Part shown: piece after piece, positions 18,885 through 28,450 of the stretch
Layout of the letters: each line of letters starts with the position of its first letter
How positions within the stretch are numbered: the first letter of the stretch is position 1
Source: Microbacterium gallinarum
GTDB taxonomy: Bacteria; Actinomycetota; Actinomycetes; Actinomycetales; Microbacteriaceae
Reading direction: 5' to 3'
NCBI RefSeq assembly: GCF_014837165.1
Contig: NZ_JACSPM010000002.1
Location: 484,004-548,003, forward strand
DNA: 64,000 nucleotides
Program-made: the position numbers and the translations under genes
Notes under the pieces: model-generated
Told to the model about the DNA's origin: nothing
The model's input: only the letters and a program-made list of their open reading frames with translations
Database searches by the model: none

Positions 18885-21014
18885 ATGGCATCTCGCCCCA
18901 CGAAACTCATGACGTCCCTCGCGCTCGCACCACCTCCATCCCGCTACGCGGGTCTCGACGGCCTGCGTGCGGTGGCGGTCGCCCTGGTGCTCGTCTATCA
19001 CCTCTTCCCGCCGGCGCTGCTCCCGGGCGGCTTCGTCGGCGTCGATGTGTTCTTCGTCATCAGCGGCTTCCTGATCACGAGCCTCCTCCTGCGCGAGCAC
19101 GAGAGCACCGGGCGGATCCGGCTGGGGGCCTTCTGGGTACGACGCGCGCGACGGCTGCTGCCGGCGATGGCCCTGGTCGTCACGGTGTGCTCATCGATCG
19201 CGTGGCTGATCGGCGGCGACGTGCTGCTGCGCCTCGGCGAGCAGGTGTTCGGCGCCGCGACCTTCAGCTACAACTGGGTGTCGATCAGCGGCGACGTCGG
19301 CTACTTCGGGTCTGCCGCTCCCGAGCTGTTCCGCAACTTCTGGTCGCTGGCAGTCGAGGAGCAGTTCTACGTGCTGTGGCCGCTGGTGCTGCCGCTGTTC
19401 CTGCTCCTCCCCCGCGGCGCGGCGCGCGCTGCGGCCGCTGTGGCCCTCGCGGCGGCCTCCGCCGCGTGGATGGCCGGTCTCGTGTCCGCCGGCGGCGACG
19501 TCACCCGCGCGTACTTCGGCACGGACACGCACTCGTTCGGGATCCTCCTCGGCGTCGCGCTCGCGTTCCTCCTCGACGGGCTGCTGCGGCCCGCGCGGCA
19601 GGAGGTCGCCGCTGCGCCGATCCCGTCCGTGACTCCGCCCCCGGGCTGGACGATCGTGCTGCCGGCGTCGCTGCGCGCCGCGCCTCCGACCCGGCCGGCG
19701 TGGATCGACTCGAAAGCGGCGCGCACCGTGACCGGCTGGCTCGGCATCGTGTCGCTGGCGGGGATCGCCGTCTGCGCATCGCTGCCGGCGGGCGACGACG
19801 CGGCCACCTTCCCCGGTGCACTCCTGGCGGCGAGCGTGTTCACCGCCCTTGCGATCGTCGCAGGGGTGTGGCCGGGTTCGTGGTTCGGTCCTGCCCTCGA
19901 CGTGCGCCCCCTGAAGTGGGTCGGCGACCGCTCGTACGGCATCTACCTGTGGCACTGGCCGCTGCTGGTGCTCGCGACCGCGGCTCTTCCGGCCTCGGGC
20001 ATCACGACCACCCAGCTGTGGATCGGCCTGGGAGTGCTCGCGGTCACGCTGGTCGCCGCCGAGGCATCGTTCCGGTTCGTCGAGACCCCGGTGCGCCGCC
20101 TCGGGTTCCTCGCGTCGCTGCGACGTCTGCGTGACCTGGTGCGCGCCGATAGCCGCGGCCGCCTGCGCGCGGTCGGCGTGGTCACGGCCGGCGTGTTCGT
20201 GCTCGGCGGCACGTCGGCCGCGATCGCAGCCGCGCCCGCGGAGTCGTCGAGCGAGAGCGCCGTGGCCGCAGGACAGGCCGCGCTCGAACAGGCCAACCGT
20301 CGCCCCACAGGGGCAGCGACCCCGGCGCCCGTCGCTCCGGAGCCCGTCGCCCCCGCGCCGGTCGCGCCCGCCGCACCGGCGCCCGGCATCGCCGCACCGG
20401 CGCCGACCGGCGGACCGCTCACGACGAAGCCGTCGCCCGTCCCGCAGCCCACACCGGTCACCGGCGACGAGATCACCGCCGTCGGCGACTCGGTGATGCT
20501 GGCATCGGTGCCCGCGCTCTTCGAGCGACTGCCCGGCATCCAGGTCGACGCCGAGGTGTCGCGCTCGACGTGGGCGGGGCCCGGCATCCTCGAAGGACTC
20601 GCTGCCCGCGGCGAGCTGCGTCCCTACGTCGTGGTCGCCCTCGGCACGAACGGTCCCGTCGACCAGGACGCCCTCGCGCGCATGGCCGAGATCACCGGCC
20701 CCGATCGGCACCTCATCCTGGTCAACGCCTACGCTCCCCGCGACTGGATCCCGGGAGTGAACGCCGATCTCGCCGCGTTCGCGAAGTCGCGGCCCGGCGT
20801 CGTCGTCGCCGACTGGTCCGCCGCGATCTCCTCGCGCGCCGACCTGCTCGCCGGCGACTCCATCCATCCCGATGCCGGGGGCGCGACCGTCTTCGCCGAG
20901 GTGGTCGCGCGCAGCGTCGACGCCGTGGAACGCGAGCGCGCGCAAGACCAGTACGAGCGCGAGCTGCGCCTGTACGAGCGGCTCACGCACCGCCCGCTGC
21001 CGATCGCGCAGTGA
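18885..21014 (+). CDS. Acyltransferase-3 (OafA/YrhL type) fused to SGNH domain
   Basis: The protein has 709 residues from ATG 18885; ATG 18909 is possible. The N-terminal 410 residues are an AT3 membrane domain: RYAGLDGLRAVAVALVLVYHLFP carries the conserved His and Arg, then GFVGVDVFFVISGFLIT, and about ten helices. A Pro/Ala-rich periplasmic linker (about 460-520) leads to an SGNH domain with GDSVM near residue 535, GTNGP, and SIHPD near residue 659 as the catalytic Asp-His. Such fusions O-acetylate cell-wall or surface polysaccharides. The hexamer TAGAAT overlapping the first ATG resembles a -10 box and would favour the later start. Confidence 0.9.
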   Translation: MASRPTKLMTSLALAPPPSRYAGLDGLRAVAVALVLVYHLFPPALLPGGFVGVDVFFVISGFLITSLLLREHESTGRIRLGAFWVRRARRLLPAMALVVTVCSSIAWLIGGDVLLRLGEQVFGAATFSYNWVSISGDVGYFGSAAPELFRNFWSLAVEEQFYVLWPLVLPLFLLLPRGAARAAAAVALAAASAAWMAGLVSAGGDVTRAYFGTDTHSFGILLGVALAFLLDGLLRPARQEVAAAPIPSVTPPPGWTIVLPASLRAAPPTRPAWIDSKAARTVTGWLGIVSLAGIAVCASLPAGDDAATFPGALLAASVFTALAIVAGVWPGSWFGPALDVRPLKWVGDRSYGIYLWHWPLLVLATAALPASGITTTQLWIGLGVLAVTLVAAEASFRFVETPVRRLGFLASLRRLRDLVRADSRGRLRAVGVVTAGVFVLGGTSAAIAAAPAESSSESAVAAGQAALEQANRRPTGAATPAPVAPEPVAPAPVAPAAPAPGIAAPAPTGGPLTTKPSPVPQPTPVTGDEITAVGDSVMLASVPALFERLPGIQVDAEVSRSTWAGPGILEGLAARGELRPYVVVALGTNGPVDQDALARMAEITGPDRHLILVNAYAPRDWIPGVNADLAAFAKSRPGVVVADWSAAISSRADLLAGDSIHPDAGGATVFAEVVARSVDAVERERAQDQYERELRLYERLTHRPLPIAQ

Positions 21015-21096
21015 GCCGGGCTGTGGCTGAGGCTGCGGCATCCGCCCCGCTCGCTCTCGTACGTCCCGCTCGCCCACGTACGCCCCGCACCGCCGC

Positions 21097-21163
21097 CGAC
21101 ACGCCGTATTCGCGACGAGACGCCGTGCCTATGACGCCGTCTCGTCACGGATGCGCCGTCTCG
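21097..21163. repeat. 67-bp imperfect palindromic repeat, copy A
   Basis: The left arm is 21097-21121, the loop 21122-21138 (17 nt) and the right arm 21139-21163. The arms are 25 nt each, and their loop-side ends are GCGACGAGAC and GTCTCGTC. It has the same geometry as the copies at 21245, 27203 and 28410. Confidence 0.85.
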
Positions 21164-21244
21164 CTTCGGCCGACCGGCTCAAGACAGCGGAGAGCGGATG
21201 CCGCGGCATCCGCTCTGCTTGTCTGTTGCTGCCCCCTACGCCGC

Positions 21245-21311
21245 CGAGACGACGTATTCGCGACGAGACACCACGCGTGTGACGCCGTCTCGTCGCGGAT
21301 GCGCCGTCTCG
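21245..21311. repeat. 67-bp imperfect palindromic repeat, copy B
   Basis: The left arm is 21245-21269, the loop 21270-21286 (17 nt) and the right arm 21287-21311. 22 of 25 arm positions pair. The outer ends are CGAGACGACG and CCGTCTCG. Confidence 0.87.
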
Positions 21312-21412
21312 CGCCCAAGGCGCCGGGCGCCGGGCGCCGCGCCGCGCGCACGCACCCAGGCCCCCGCACGCACCCAGGCCCCGCGCAGCCGCAGCACCGC
21401 CCGCAGACGCAA

Positions 21413-21447
21413 CGAGACCCGCGGCCCCGAAGGGCACGCGGGTCTCG
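21413..21447 (-). terminator. Terminator of the alpha operon (after rplQ)
   Basis: Perfect 11-bp stem (CGAGACCCGCG and its complement) with a 13-nt loop, 60 bp after the rplQ stop. Confidence 0.65.
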
Positions 21448-21506
21448 CGGTGCAAGGGTGGTCGCGCGAGGCGCGACCTGCCGGGCTGCTGCGCCCGGCG
21501 GCCCGA

Positions 21507-22064
21507 TTACTCGGACTTCTCCTCGGCGGGAGCCTCGACGGCGTCCTCGGCCGCAGCCTCGGCGGCAGCGCCCTCCTCCGGCGACTCGGCGCCGGCCTCG
21601 GCGGCCTCGTCGGCGGCGGGGGTCTCGTCGGCCTCGGGAGCCTCGTCCGCAGCCGGAGCGGCGGTCTTGGCGGCAGCCTTCTTCGACGACTTCGCCTTCG
21701 GGGTGACGGGCTCGAGGACGAGCTCGATCACGGCCATGGGCGCGTTGTCGCCCTTGCGGTTGCCGACCTTCGTGATGCGGGTGTAGCCGCCCTCACGGTC
21801 GGCGACCAGCGGCGCGATCTCGGTGAACAGGACGTGCACGACTTCCTTGTCACCGATGACCGACAGCACGCGACGGCGCGCGTGCAGGTCGCCGCGCTTG
21901 GCGAACGTGATCAGGCGCTCGGCGAGCGGACGCAGGCGCTTGGCCTTGGTCTCGGTCGTCTTGATCGACTTGTGCGTGAAGAGCGCAGCGGCGAGGTTCG
22001 CAAGCAGCAGGCGCTCGTGGGCGGGACCGCCTCCGAGGCGGGGACCCTTGGTGGGCTTAGGCAT
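21507..22064 (-). CDS. rplQ: 50S ribosomal protein bL17 with acidic C-terminal tail
   Basis: The 185-residue protein begins [25 protein letters not shown], the L17 hallmark. The core ends near residue 118 ([10 protein letters not shown]). About 65 further residues follow a short Lys-rich stretch and are almost only Ala, Glu, Asp and Pro. Bacterial L17 is usually 115-130 residues. It is the last gene of the infA-rpmJ-rpsM-rpsK-rpoA-rplQ unit and assembles into the large subunit near the exit tunnel. Confidence 0.97.
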   Translation of the reverse strand: MPKPTKGPRLGGGPAHERLLLANLAAALFTHKSIKTTETKAKRLRPLAERLITFAKRGDLHARRRVLSVIGDKEVVHVLFTEIAPLVADREGGYTRITKVGNRKGDNAPMAVIELVLEPVTPKAKSSKKAAAKTAAPAADEAPEADETPAADEAAEAGAESPEEGAAAEAAAEDAVEAPAEEKSE

Positions 22065-22107
22065 TCTCAGTTACTCCAGGATGAGATTCGGTCGGGGATG
22101 ACGGTGC

Positions 22108-23097
22108 TCAGACGGTCTCGTCGTCGTAGCCGCCGTAGAAGTGCGCGCCGTCGAACCCGGGCACCGAGTCCTTGAGCGACAGGCCGAGCGAGACGAGCTT
22201 GTCGCGCACCTCGTCGACCGACTTCTGACCGAAGTTGCGGATGTTCATGAGCTGCGTCTCGGACAGGGCGACGAGCTCCGACACGGTGTTGATGCCCTCG
22301 CGCTTGAGGCAGTTGTACGAGCGGACCGAGAGGTCGAGGTCCTCGATCGGCATCGAGAGCTCGTTCGAGAGGACGGTCTCGACCGGCGCCGGGCCGATCT
22401 CGATGCCCTCGGCCTCGACGTTGAGCTCGCGGGCCAGGCCGAACAGCTCCGTCAGGGTGCGACCGGCCGACGCGACGGCGTCGCGCGGTGCCATCGAGGG
22501 CTTGCTCTCGACGTCCAGCACGAGCTTGTCGAAGTCGGTGCGCTCGCCGGCGCGCGTGGCGTCGACGCGGTAGCTGACCTTGAGGACCGGCGAGTAGATC
22601 GAGTCGATCGGGATCTGGCCCGCCTCGGCGTACTCGTTGCGGTTCTGGGTCGCCGAGACGTAGCCGCGGCCGCGCTCGATGGTGAGCTCGAGCTCGAACT
22701 TCGCGGTGTCGTTGAGCGTCGCGATGACGAGCTCGGGGTTGTGCACCTCGACACCGGCCGGAGCCGAGATGTCGGCGGCGGTGACCTCACCGGCGCCGGT
22801 CTTGCGGAGGTACGCCGTGATGGGCTCGTCGCGCTCGCTGGAGACGACCAGCTGCTTGATGTTGAGGATGATCTCGGTGACATCCTCCTTGACACCCGGG
22901 ATGGTGCTGAACTCGTGGAGGACGCCGTCGATGCGAATCGACGTCACTGCTGCACCGGGGATGGACGACAGGAGGCTGCGACGCAGCGCGTTGCCGATCG
23001 TGTAGCCGAAGCCGGGCTCGAGCGGCTCGATGACGAAGCGGCTGCGGAACTCCCCGATCTTCTCCTCGGTCAGAGTGGGACGCTGTGCGATGAGCAC
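22108..23097 (-). CDS. rpoA: DNA-directed RNA polymerase alpha subunit
   Basis: 329 residues, full length. The N-terminal assembly domain (about 1-230) has the [26 protein letters not shown] motif region in which alpha dimerises. The C-terminal domain (about 250-310) has the helix-hairpin-helix [17 protein letters not shown]...[15 protein letters not shown] that contacts UP elements and activators. It sits 43 bp upstream of rplQ. Confidence 0.98.
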   Translation of the reverse strand: MLIAQRPTLTEEKIGEFRSRFVIEPLEPGFGYTIGNALRRSLLSSIPGAAVTSIRIDGVLHEFSTIPGVKEDVTEIILNIKQLVVSSERDEPITAYLRKTGAGEVTAADISAPAGVEVHNPELVIATLNDTAKFELELTIERGRGYVSATQNRNEYAEAGQIPIDSIYSPVLKVSYRVDATRAGERTDFDKLVLDVESKPSMAPRDAVASAGRTLTELFGLARELNVEAEGIEIGPAPVETVLSNELSMPIEDLDLSVRSYNCLKREGINTVSELVALSETQLMNIRNFGQKSVDEVRDKLVSLGLSLKDSVPGFDGAHFYGGYDDETV

Positions 23098-23209
23098 TAT
23101 GTGTTCCTTTCGATCACGTGCCCGCTATATGACACGTGCGGTGGGTGAGGTGTTGAGTTTTTCTCAGGGCAGCCGCGGATCGAGATGGCGGATGCCGGAA
23201 GCGTGCGGT

Positions 23210-23238
23210 AGCCGGGGCACCGCAAGGGTGCCCCGGCT
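23210..23238 (-). terminator. Intercistronic hairpin between rpsK and rpoA
   Basis: Twelve pairs (AGCCGGGGCACC with its complement) close a 5-nt loop. It follows the rpsK stop and precedes rpoA by about 110 bp, so it probably attenuates or protects transcript ends rather than ending the operon completely. Many actinobacteria have rpsD at this joint; it is absent here. Confidence 0.55.
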
Positions 23239-23246
23239 CCGGAAGA

Positions 23247-23645
23247 TCAGACGCGGCGGCGCTTGGGCGGACGGCAGCCGTTGTGGGCCTGCGGCGTCAC
23301 GTCCTGGATCGAGCCCACCTCGAGGCCGGCGGCCTGGAGCGAGCGGATCGCGGTCTCGCGGCCCGAGCCCGGGCCCTTCACGAAGACGTCGACCTTCTTG
23401 ACGCCGTGCTCCTGCGCCTGGCGGGCAGCCGACTCGGCGGCCATACCAGCGGCGTACGGGGTCGACTTGCGCGAGCCCTTGAAGCCCACGCCACCCGACG
23501 AGGCCCAGCTGATGACAGCGCCCGAGGGGTCGGTGATCGAGACGATCGTGTTGTTGAACGTCGACTTGATGTGGGCCTGGCCCAGCGCGATGTTCTTCTT
23601 TTCCTTGCGACGCGGCTTGCGCGCGGCGGTCTTGGCCTGTGCCAT
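23247..23645 (-). CDS. rpsK: 30S ribosomal protein uS11
   Basis: 132 residues. The conserved core [29 protein letters not shown] and the C-terminal [17 protein letters not shown] end (here [14 protein letters not shown]) are intact. The N-terminal Lys/Arg-rich stretch ([15 protein letters not shown]) is normal for actinobacteria. It binds 16S rRNA in the platform near the mRNA exit. It lies 33 bp after rpsM in the alpha operon. Confidence 0.97.
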   Translation of the reverse strand: MAQAKTAARKPRRKEKKNIALGQAHIKSTFNNTIVSITDPSGAVISWASSGGVGFKGSRKSTPYAAGMAAESAARQAQEHGVKKVDVFVKGPGSGRETAIRSLQAAGLEVGSIQDVTPQAHNGCRPPKRRRV

Positions 23646-23678
23646 TGCTTTGCTCTCCTAAACCCTGGGGGCCGCGCC

Positions 23679-24053
23679 TTAGCGCGCCTTCTTCTTGCCG
23701 GCGACGGTGCGCTTCGGGCCCTTGCGGGTGCGAGCGTTGGTCTTCGTGCGCTGACCGCGCACGGGAAGGCCGCGGCGGTGGCGCAGACCCTCGTACGAGC
23801 CGATCTCGACCTTGCGGCGGATGTCGGCGGCAACCTCGCGGCGGAGGTCACCCTCGACCTTGAAGTTGGCCTCGATGTGGTCGCGGAGCGCGATGAGCTG
23901 GTCGTCGCTGAGGTCCTTGACGCGGATGTTCTCGTCGATCCCCGTCGCCGCGAGGATCTCGTTCGAGCGGGTACGGCCAACGCCGTAGATGTACGTGAGG
24001 GCGATCACCACGCGCTTGTCGCGCGGGATGTCAACGCCGGCAAGACGTGCCAT
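23679..24053 (-). CDS. rpsM: 30S ribosomal protein uS13
   Basis: 124 residues beginning [24 protein letters not shown], followed by the [34 protein letters not shown] block and a basic tail that reaches the P-site tRNA. Normal length for the family. Located between rpmJ and rpsK. Confidence 0.97.
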   Translation of the reverse strand: MARLAGVDIPRDKRVVIALTYIYGVGRTRSNEILAATGIDENIRVKDLSDDQLIALRDHIEANFKVEGDLRREVAADIRRKVEIGSYEGLRHRRGLPVRGQRTKTNARTRKGPKRTVAGKKKAR

Positions 24054-24217
24054 GCGGTTCTCCTAAGGAGTGAGTGGAGGTGTGGAGCAGAGCCGGTGCC
24101 CGGGCCTCCGCCCGAGGTGTCCCCCGCGAACGGGTTCTGGTCCTGCCTTGTGTGTCCGCGTCCGAGACGCGGGTGTTCAGTTGTCAGCATCGGGCTGCGC
24201 CGGGGCGCAGCATCCGA

Positions 24218-24334
24218 TCAGCCCTGGCGCTGCTTGTGACGCGGGTTGCTCTTGCAGATGACCATGACGCGACCGTGGCGACGGATGACCTTGCAGTGGT
24301 CGCAGATGGGCTTGACGGAGGGGTTGACCTTCAT
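24218..24334 (-). CDS. rpmJ: 50S ribosomal protein bL36 (zinc-binding form)
   Basis: A short gene of 38 codons plus stop, starting [20 protein letters not shown]. Cys11, Cys14, Cys27 and His33 form the zinc site, so this is the Zn-dependent (C+) type that zinc-limited bacteria replace with a C- paralogue. It stands between infA and rpsM, the standard order. The start ATG 24334 is the only one compatible with the family. Confidence 0.96.
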   Translation of the reverse strand: MKVNPSVKPICDHCKVIRRHGRVMVICKSNPRHKQRQG

Positions 24335-24397
24335 GATTTCCTGTTTCGCTGTCTTCGCCGGGCGCGCGTGAGCGCGGGGCGTTACTTCTCGACCGGT

Positions 24398-24619
24398 CTA
24401 GCGGTAGCGGTAGACGATGCGCCCGCGGGTGAGGTCATAGGGGCTGAGCTCCACGACCACACGGTCCTCGGGGATGATGCGGATGTAGTTCTGCCGCATC
24501 TTGCCGGAGATCGTCGCGAGGACCTTGTGTCCATTGCTCAACTCGACGCGGAACATCGCGTTCGGAAGAGCCTCGGACACGACGCCCTCGATCTCGATGA
24601 CACCGTCTTTCTTCGCCAT
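24398..24619 (-). CDS. infA: Translation initiation factor IF-1
   Basis: 73 residues, [20 protein letters not shown] to the terminal GRIVYRYR. This is a single S1/OB-fold domain of normal length. It binds the 30S A site during initiation. It is the first gene of the alpha operon here, 89 nt after a predicted transcription start. Confidence 0.98.
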   Translation of the reverse strand: MAKKDGVIEIEGVVSEALPNAMFRVELSNGHKVLATISGKMRQNYIRIIPEDRVVVELSPYDLTRGRIVYRYR

Positions 24620-24714
24620 ACGCTCGCTATCACTTTTGCAGGCCGGTCGGTCTGCGGTGGATGGGATTGGTGGTGCTTGGACACGCCGATGAAGGCGCAA
24701 CGCACCAAAGATCA

Positions 24715-24743
24715 AGCATACGTGATATCGGATGCCTCGGCAA
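24715..24743 (-). promoter_or_regulatory. Predicted promoter of the infA-rpmJ-rpsM-rpsK-rpoA-rplQ unit
   Basis: TTGCCG (24743-24738) and TATGCT (24720-24715) are separated by exactly 17 bp on the minus strand. The start site would be near 24708. The -35 hexamer and the spacing equal those predicted for the rpsL promoter. Confidence 0.65.
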
Positions 24744-24792
24744 ACCGGCCGCGGCGGGCGCCGGGCTCTTCGCCTGCTGCCTCTGCGCGACG

Positions 24793-27072
24793 TCAGCCGC
24801 GGCCCCGACGAGCCCGGGAGATCCCTACGACCACAGCGCCCGCGGCAAGGAGCGAGCCGCCGACGGCGATCGCCCACCACGGCACCGTGGCGCCGGTCGC
24901 GGGCAGCCCGCCGTTGCCCGGGGTCTCTCCGCCGGTCGCGGGTTGCTCGTCGCCGGTCAGGGTGTTGGTGACCGTCACGAGGACGCGGGTCGCGGCATCC
25001 GTCACCGTGAAGGTCTCGGGAGAGATCTGCGGGGCTCCCCACGACCCGCCGGCGGGATCGGCCGACGATATCTCGGAAACCGAGCAGACCGCTCCGACCG
25101 CGATGCCGTCGACGGCGTGCGGCTGCGCGGTGGTGGCTGTCCAGGAGGCGCCGGCCACCTCGCTGCCCTCGACGCTGCAGGACCACGTGCCACCGAACGA
25201 GTCGTCGAACGCGACGCCGTCGGGGTTGCTCACGACCTTCACGATGTCGAAGCCGCCCAGCTCAGGTGCCGCCGTGAACGTGTTCGTGACCACGATGGCG
25301 ATCGGGGTCTGCGCGGAGTCGGTGGTGATGACGACGCTGGCCGGGTCGATGACCGGCGCGGACCAGCTTCCGCCCGCGGGGTCGACCGGGGTCGCTTCGC
25401 TGACCGTGCACGTCGTGCCGACGGGGGCCGGAATGGGCGCCGTCGCCTGGCCGGCGGAGAGGGTCCACGTGCCCTGGTCCACCGCCGTCGCGCCGGCGGT
25501 GCACGCCCACGTGCCGCTGAACGATACGTCGGGCGCGCCCTCCCCCGTCACGGCCTTCTCGATCGTGAAGGACCCGCGCTGCAGGGCGTTGGTCACGGTG
25601 AAGGTGAGCTGGAGCGGATCCGTCGGCGCGGGCACGACGAACTCCGACGGCGACGGATCCCACACCGGGGTCTGCCAGGCGATCTGGCTCGGAACGAGCG
25701 TGCGCCCCTCGGGATGCGGGGCGACGGCACGGGCAGCGGGGCCGAGGGACTCGACGATGACGCACGGCGCCCCCACCGGCAGGTCGTCGACCACGACGGT
25801 CTCGCCCGCGGCGACGTACCACTCCGCGACCAGCCGGCTCGGCTCGGCCTCGCACACCACCACGCCGTGGAAGACGAGGTCCGGCGGCACGAGGCCCGCG
25901 TCCTCGGGGGCGAGGGCCTTCGCGATCGACACGCTCCCGACCGCGGTCGGCTCGATAGGAGTGGGGATGCATTCGAACGGCGCGGCGATCCACGGGTAGT
26001 TGTGGTGCTCGTTGCCGACGCCGTCCATGACGATCGTGCCGTTCGTCAGCAGACGCCCGTTGGTCTGTGCGGTGACGCGGATGGTCGGCTCGCCGGGAGC
26101 CGGATTCGCACCGGGGACGAGGATCGTGCCCATGACGTTCGAGGTCCCCGCGAGGTGCACCGAGGTCGCGTCCACGAAGTTGAACAGGGTGCGCGAGGCG
26201 ACGACGCCGAAGCGCGGCGAGGTCGGCACGTCGACGCGCCCCGTCTCGTCGGCGATGTAGTTCGGCGCCCATGTGACCGCCGGCCCGCCCGTGACGTTGA
26301 TGATCACGGGCACGTCGTCGGCGAGACCGAGGAAGGTGATCGCCGGGTTGGCGGCCAGCACGGCGGCGTCGACGGTGAAGACCTGCGGATCCGCGCCGGG
26401 GGCACCGGTGAGGGTCAAGGTCGCTCCCGCGGTCACGGTGCCGGTGGGCGCGAGCGCCGCGAATCCGGCCGACTCGGCGGTCAGGGTCGCTCCCCATCCG
26501 GCCCAGGGTGCGGTCGCGGCGGCCCCGAGCCCCTGCTCGAGGGTGCCGTTGTTCAGGCGGTAGCGCGAGCCATCGAGCTCATAGTCCGGGGTCGTGATGC
26601 CTCCGACGTCGACGTTGCCGCCGAGCAGCGCCCCGCCCGCGTCGCGCGCGTTGGCGCCGACGTCGAGCACGGTGCCCGCGCCGACCGAGAGGTCGCCGCC
26701 GACTGCGAGCATGATCTCGCCGGGGCTCGGGACGACCCAGGACCCGACCCCCACCCAGCCGACGTTGAACGTGCCGCCTCCGGTCTTGGTGAAGTCGGCG
26801 TCGCCCTGCACGACGACCAGCCCTTCGGCTTCGGCCGCGGCGTTCTCCGCCCGGAAGTCGCCGCCGGCGTAGATCGCGACGTTGTTGTCGGTCCAGACGG
26901 GGTTGTCGTTGCCCGGGCCCGGGATGGTGCCGTCCGGGCACTCGCCGAGCACCGCGGCCGCAGGATCGGCGGTACGGATGGCCGACACGACGGTGAGCCC
27001 TCCTCCCGCGATCAGCCCGAACGCGGCAGTGAGCGCGACCCAGCGGCGTGTACTGCGACGTGGACGGCTCAT
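24793..27072 (-). CDS. LPATG-anchored choice-of-anchor-A protein with DUF5979-like repeats
   Basis: ATG 27072 is fixed by AAGGAG six bases upstream and gives 759 residues. A signal peptide covers residues 1-40. The N-terminal domain has the choice-of-anchor-A pattern: [40 protein letters not shown]. The second half holds three or so beta repeats of DUF5979/SpaA type, each with an internal Cys pair (SGTWAC...[10 protein letters not shown]) and a VTNT-type ending. The tail is LPATGATVP, hydrophobic helix, SRARRGRG, a sortase signal. It is likely a wall-bound adhesin or matrix protein. It lies between the dsbA-like gene and infA. Confidence 0.82.
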   Translation of the reverse strand: MSRPRRSTRRWVALTAAFGLIAGGGLTVVSAIRTADPAAAVLGECPDGTIPGPGNDNPVWTDNNVAIYAGGDFRAENAAAEAEGLVVVQGDADFTKTGGGTFNVGWVGVGSWVVPSPGEIMLAVGGDLSVGAGTVLDVGANARDAGGALLGGNVDVGGITTPDYELDGSRYRLNNGTLEQGLGAAATAPWAGWGATLTAESAGFAALAPTGTVTAGATLTLTGAPGADPQVFTVDAAVLAANPAITFLGLADDVPVIINVTGGPAVTWAPNYIADETGRVDVPTSPRFGVVASRTLFNFVDATSVHLAGTSNVMGTILVPGANPAPGEPTIRVTAQTNGRLLTNGTIVMDGVGNEHHNYPWIAAPFECIPTPIEPTAVGSVSIAKALAPEDAGLVPPDLVFHGVVVCEAEPSRLVAEWYVAAGETVVVDDLPVGAPCVIVESLGPAARAVAPHPEGRTLVPSQIAWQTPVWDPSPSEFVVPAPTDPLQLTFTVTNALQRGSFTIEKAVTGEGAPDVSFSGTWACTAGATAVDQGTWTLSAGQATAPIPAPVGTTCTVSEATPVDPAGGSWSAPVIDPASVVITTDSAQTPIAIVVTNTFTAAPELGGFDIVKVVSNPDGVAFDDSFGGTWSCSVEGSEVAGASWTATTAQPHAVDGIAVGAVCSVSEISSADPAGGSWGAPQISPETFTVTDAATRVLVTVTNTLTGDEQPATGGETPGNGGLPATGATVPWWAIAVGGSLLAAGAVVVGISRARRGRG

Positions 27073-27202
27073 CGGCGCTCCTTCGTACCCTTGCACTCGC
27101 CACAGGCTAGCGCGGCGGTGGCACCCGCGCCACGCCTGGGGTTGGTCCTGACGGGCGCTGCGGGGCGGGGTTCGGCGGTGGCGGGGCGGGGGTCCGCTGC
27201 AC

Positions 27203-27269
27203 CGAGACGACGCAGATGCGACGAGACGACGTGCGCCTGGCAACGTCTCGTCGCGAACACGTCGTCTCG
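27203..27269. repeat. 67-bp imperfect palindromic repeat, copy C
   Basis: The left arm is 27203-27227, the loop 27228-27244 (17 nt) and the right arm 27245-27269. The inner ends GCGACGAGAC and GTCTCGTCGC are shared with the other copies. It lies 130 bp upstream of the choice-of-anchor gene. Confidence 0.85.
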
Positions 27270-27280
27270 CCCGCCGTCGT

Positions 27281-27330
27281 GGGGCGTGGGGGCCGGGCGG
27301 GGGGCGGGGCGGGGCGGGGCGGGGCGGGTG
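27281..27330. repeat. G-rich tract with tandem GGGGC units
   Basis: Repeated GGGGC pentamers form several runs of four or more G on the plus strand, enough for intramolecular G-quadruplex formation. A 7-bp hairpin (27328-27334 with 27340-27346) follows immediately and abuts ATG 27347. Confidence 0.6.
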
Positions 27331-27346
27331 GAGGCTGCTCCTCCAC

Positions 27347-28450
27347 ATGCCCGCGGCGGGGGACGGGGTGCACATTCTTCCGGACGCGCGGGCGAGCGGA
27401 TGCCTCGCCAGCCAGCATCGGGGAGTGCCCGGCATCCGTCTCCTGCCCTCGGCAGTGCATCCGTCGCCCGTCGAACTCGTGCGTGTCCGCGACACCGTGT
27501 CCGGATCGCGCGCTCTGCGCGACCCTGCGCTGTTCCACCGCGTCCGCCCGGGTGTCTATGCGCCACGGACGGCATGGGAGCGGCTCCCGCCGTGGGACCG
27601 GTACCTGGCGCGCGTGCACGCCTACGCCCTCGTGAACCCGGATGCCGTCTTCGCCCTCGCGTCGGCGGCGGCGCTGCTCGGGCTGCCGCTGTTCGGCGAG
27701 GCCCGCCACATCCATCTGCACGCGCCGCACGCCGCGCGGTCGCGGCGGTTCGGCGACGTCTTCGTTCACGCGAGCGTCGACGACCGCGAGATCGTCGAGC
27801 GCGGCGGCTGCCGAATGACCTCCCGCAGCCATACCGCTGTCGACCTCATGCGGGTGCTCCCTGCGCCGTTCGGTCTCGCCGTCGGCGACGCGGCGATCTC
27901 GCCCGTGCAGGGCGGCGACGTCGAGGCGTCGGAGCTGCGCGAGCTCGCGCGCGACCGCGCCGACTCGCGCGGCTCCCGGGTGCTGCGCCTGACGACGGCG
28001 GCGCTCGATGCGCGATCCGAGTCCGTCGGTGAGAGCGTGAGCAGGGGCGTGGTGATCTGGTCGGGATTCGAGACGCCCGAGCTTCAGGTCGAGTTCCGCT
28101 CGCCGGGGTTCGTCGACCGCGTCGATCTGTTCTGGGTCGGCGCAGATGCGATCGCGGAGTCCGACGGGTACGAGAAGTACCTCGCGCAGACCCCGGAGCA
28201 GACGGCGGAGCGGGTGATCGCGGAGAAGAGGCGCGAGGACCGCCTTCGGCGGCAGTGCACGGCATTCGGTCGGTGGGACATGGCGGCCGCGATCGCCGTC
28301 ACCCCGGTCGTGACGGAGCTGGTCCGGCTGGGCGTTCGCCGCGTCGCGGCCCCACGCACAGGGCTCCTCACGCCGATGCGCTCGAACCCGCGGTCCCTCC
28401 CCCGCGCCGCGAGACAGCGCAACCGCGACGAGACGACGCCCCGCGGCTGA
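27347..28450 (+). CDS. AbiEi-like antitoxin/transcription factor with C-terminal nuclease-like domain
   Basis: Up to 367 residues from ATG 27347, but this ATG is masked by a hairpin and has no ribosome-binding site; GTG 27463 (VHPSPVELVRV) is a plausible true start. The region DPALFHRVRPGVYAPRTAWERLPP and AVFALASAAALLGLPL matches the winged-helix and C-terminal part of AbiEi-type proteins common in actinobacteria. Residues about 230-310 (SVGESVSRGVVIWSGF...VEFRSPGFVDRVDLFW...ESDGYEKY) resemble the Vsr/DUF559 nuclease fold: the D-x-F/L-W and E-x-DG-x-KY elements are present. No AbiEii toxin gene is adjacent. The last codons are part of a palindromic repeat. Confidence 0.65.
   Translation: MPAAGDGVHILPDARASGCLASQHRGVPGIRLLPSAVHPSPVELVRVRDTVSGSRALRDPALFHRVRPGVYAPRTAWERLPPWDRYLARVHAYALVNPDAVFALASAAALLGLPLFGEARHIHLHAPHAARSRRFGDVFVHASVDDREIVERGGCRMTSRSHTAVDLMRVLPAPFGLAVGDAAISPVQGGDVEASELRELARDRADSRGSRVLRLTTAALDARSESVGESVSRGVVIWSGFETPELQVEFRSPGFVDRVDLFWVGADAIAESDGYEKYLAQTPEQTAERVIAEKRREDRLRRQCTAFGRWDMAAAIAVTPVVTELVRLGVRRVAAPRTGLLTPMRSNPRSLPRAARQRNRDETTPRG

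Larger units (their letters stand above)
21015..21506. other. Intergenic stretch without a supported gene
   Basis: It lies between the convergent acyltransferase and rplQ genes. It holds two copies of a 67-bp palindromic repeat, one copy of the 16-bp palindrome GGATGCCGCGGCATCC (21196-21211), and the rplQ terminator. Open frames here are repeat-derived. Confidence 0.7.

Noticed and set aside
18729..19100. N-terminal extension of the cyclase-like protein
   Set aside because: It overlaps the acyltransferase start on the other strand and lacks features; GTG 18728 has a strong ribosome-binding site and leads into the first membrane helix.
24661..28032. Plus-strand open frame of more than 1100 codons across infA, the choice-of-anchor gene and beyond
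   Set aside because: It runs opposite several well-supported genes, has Arg-rich shadow composition and no recognisable domain.
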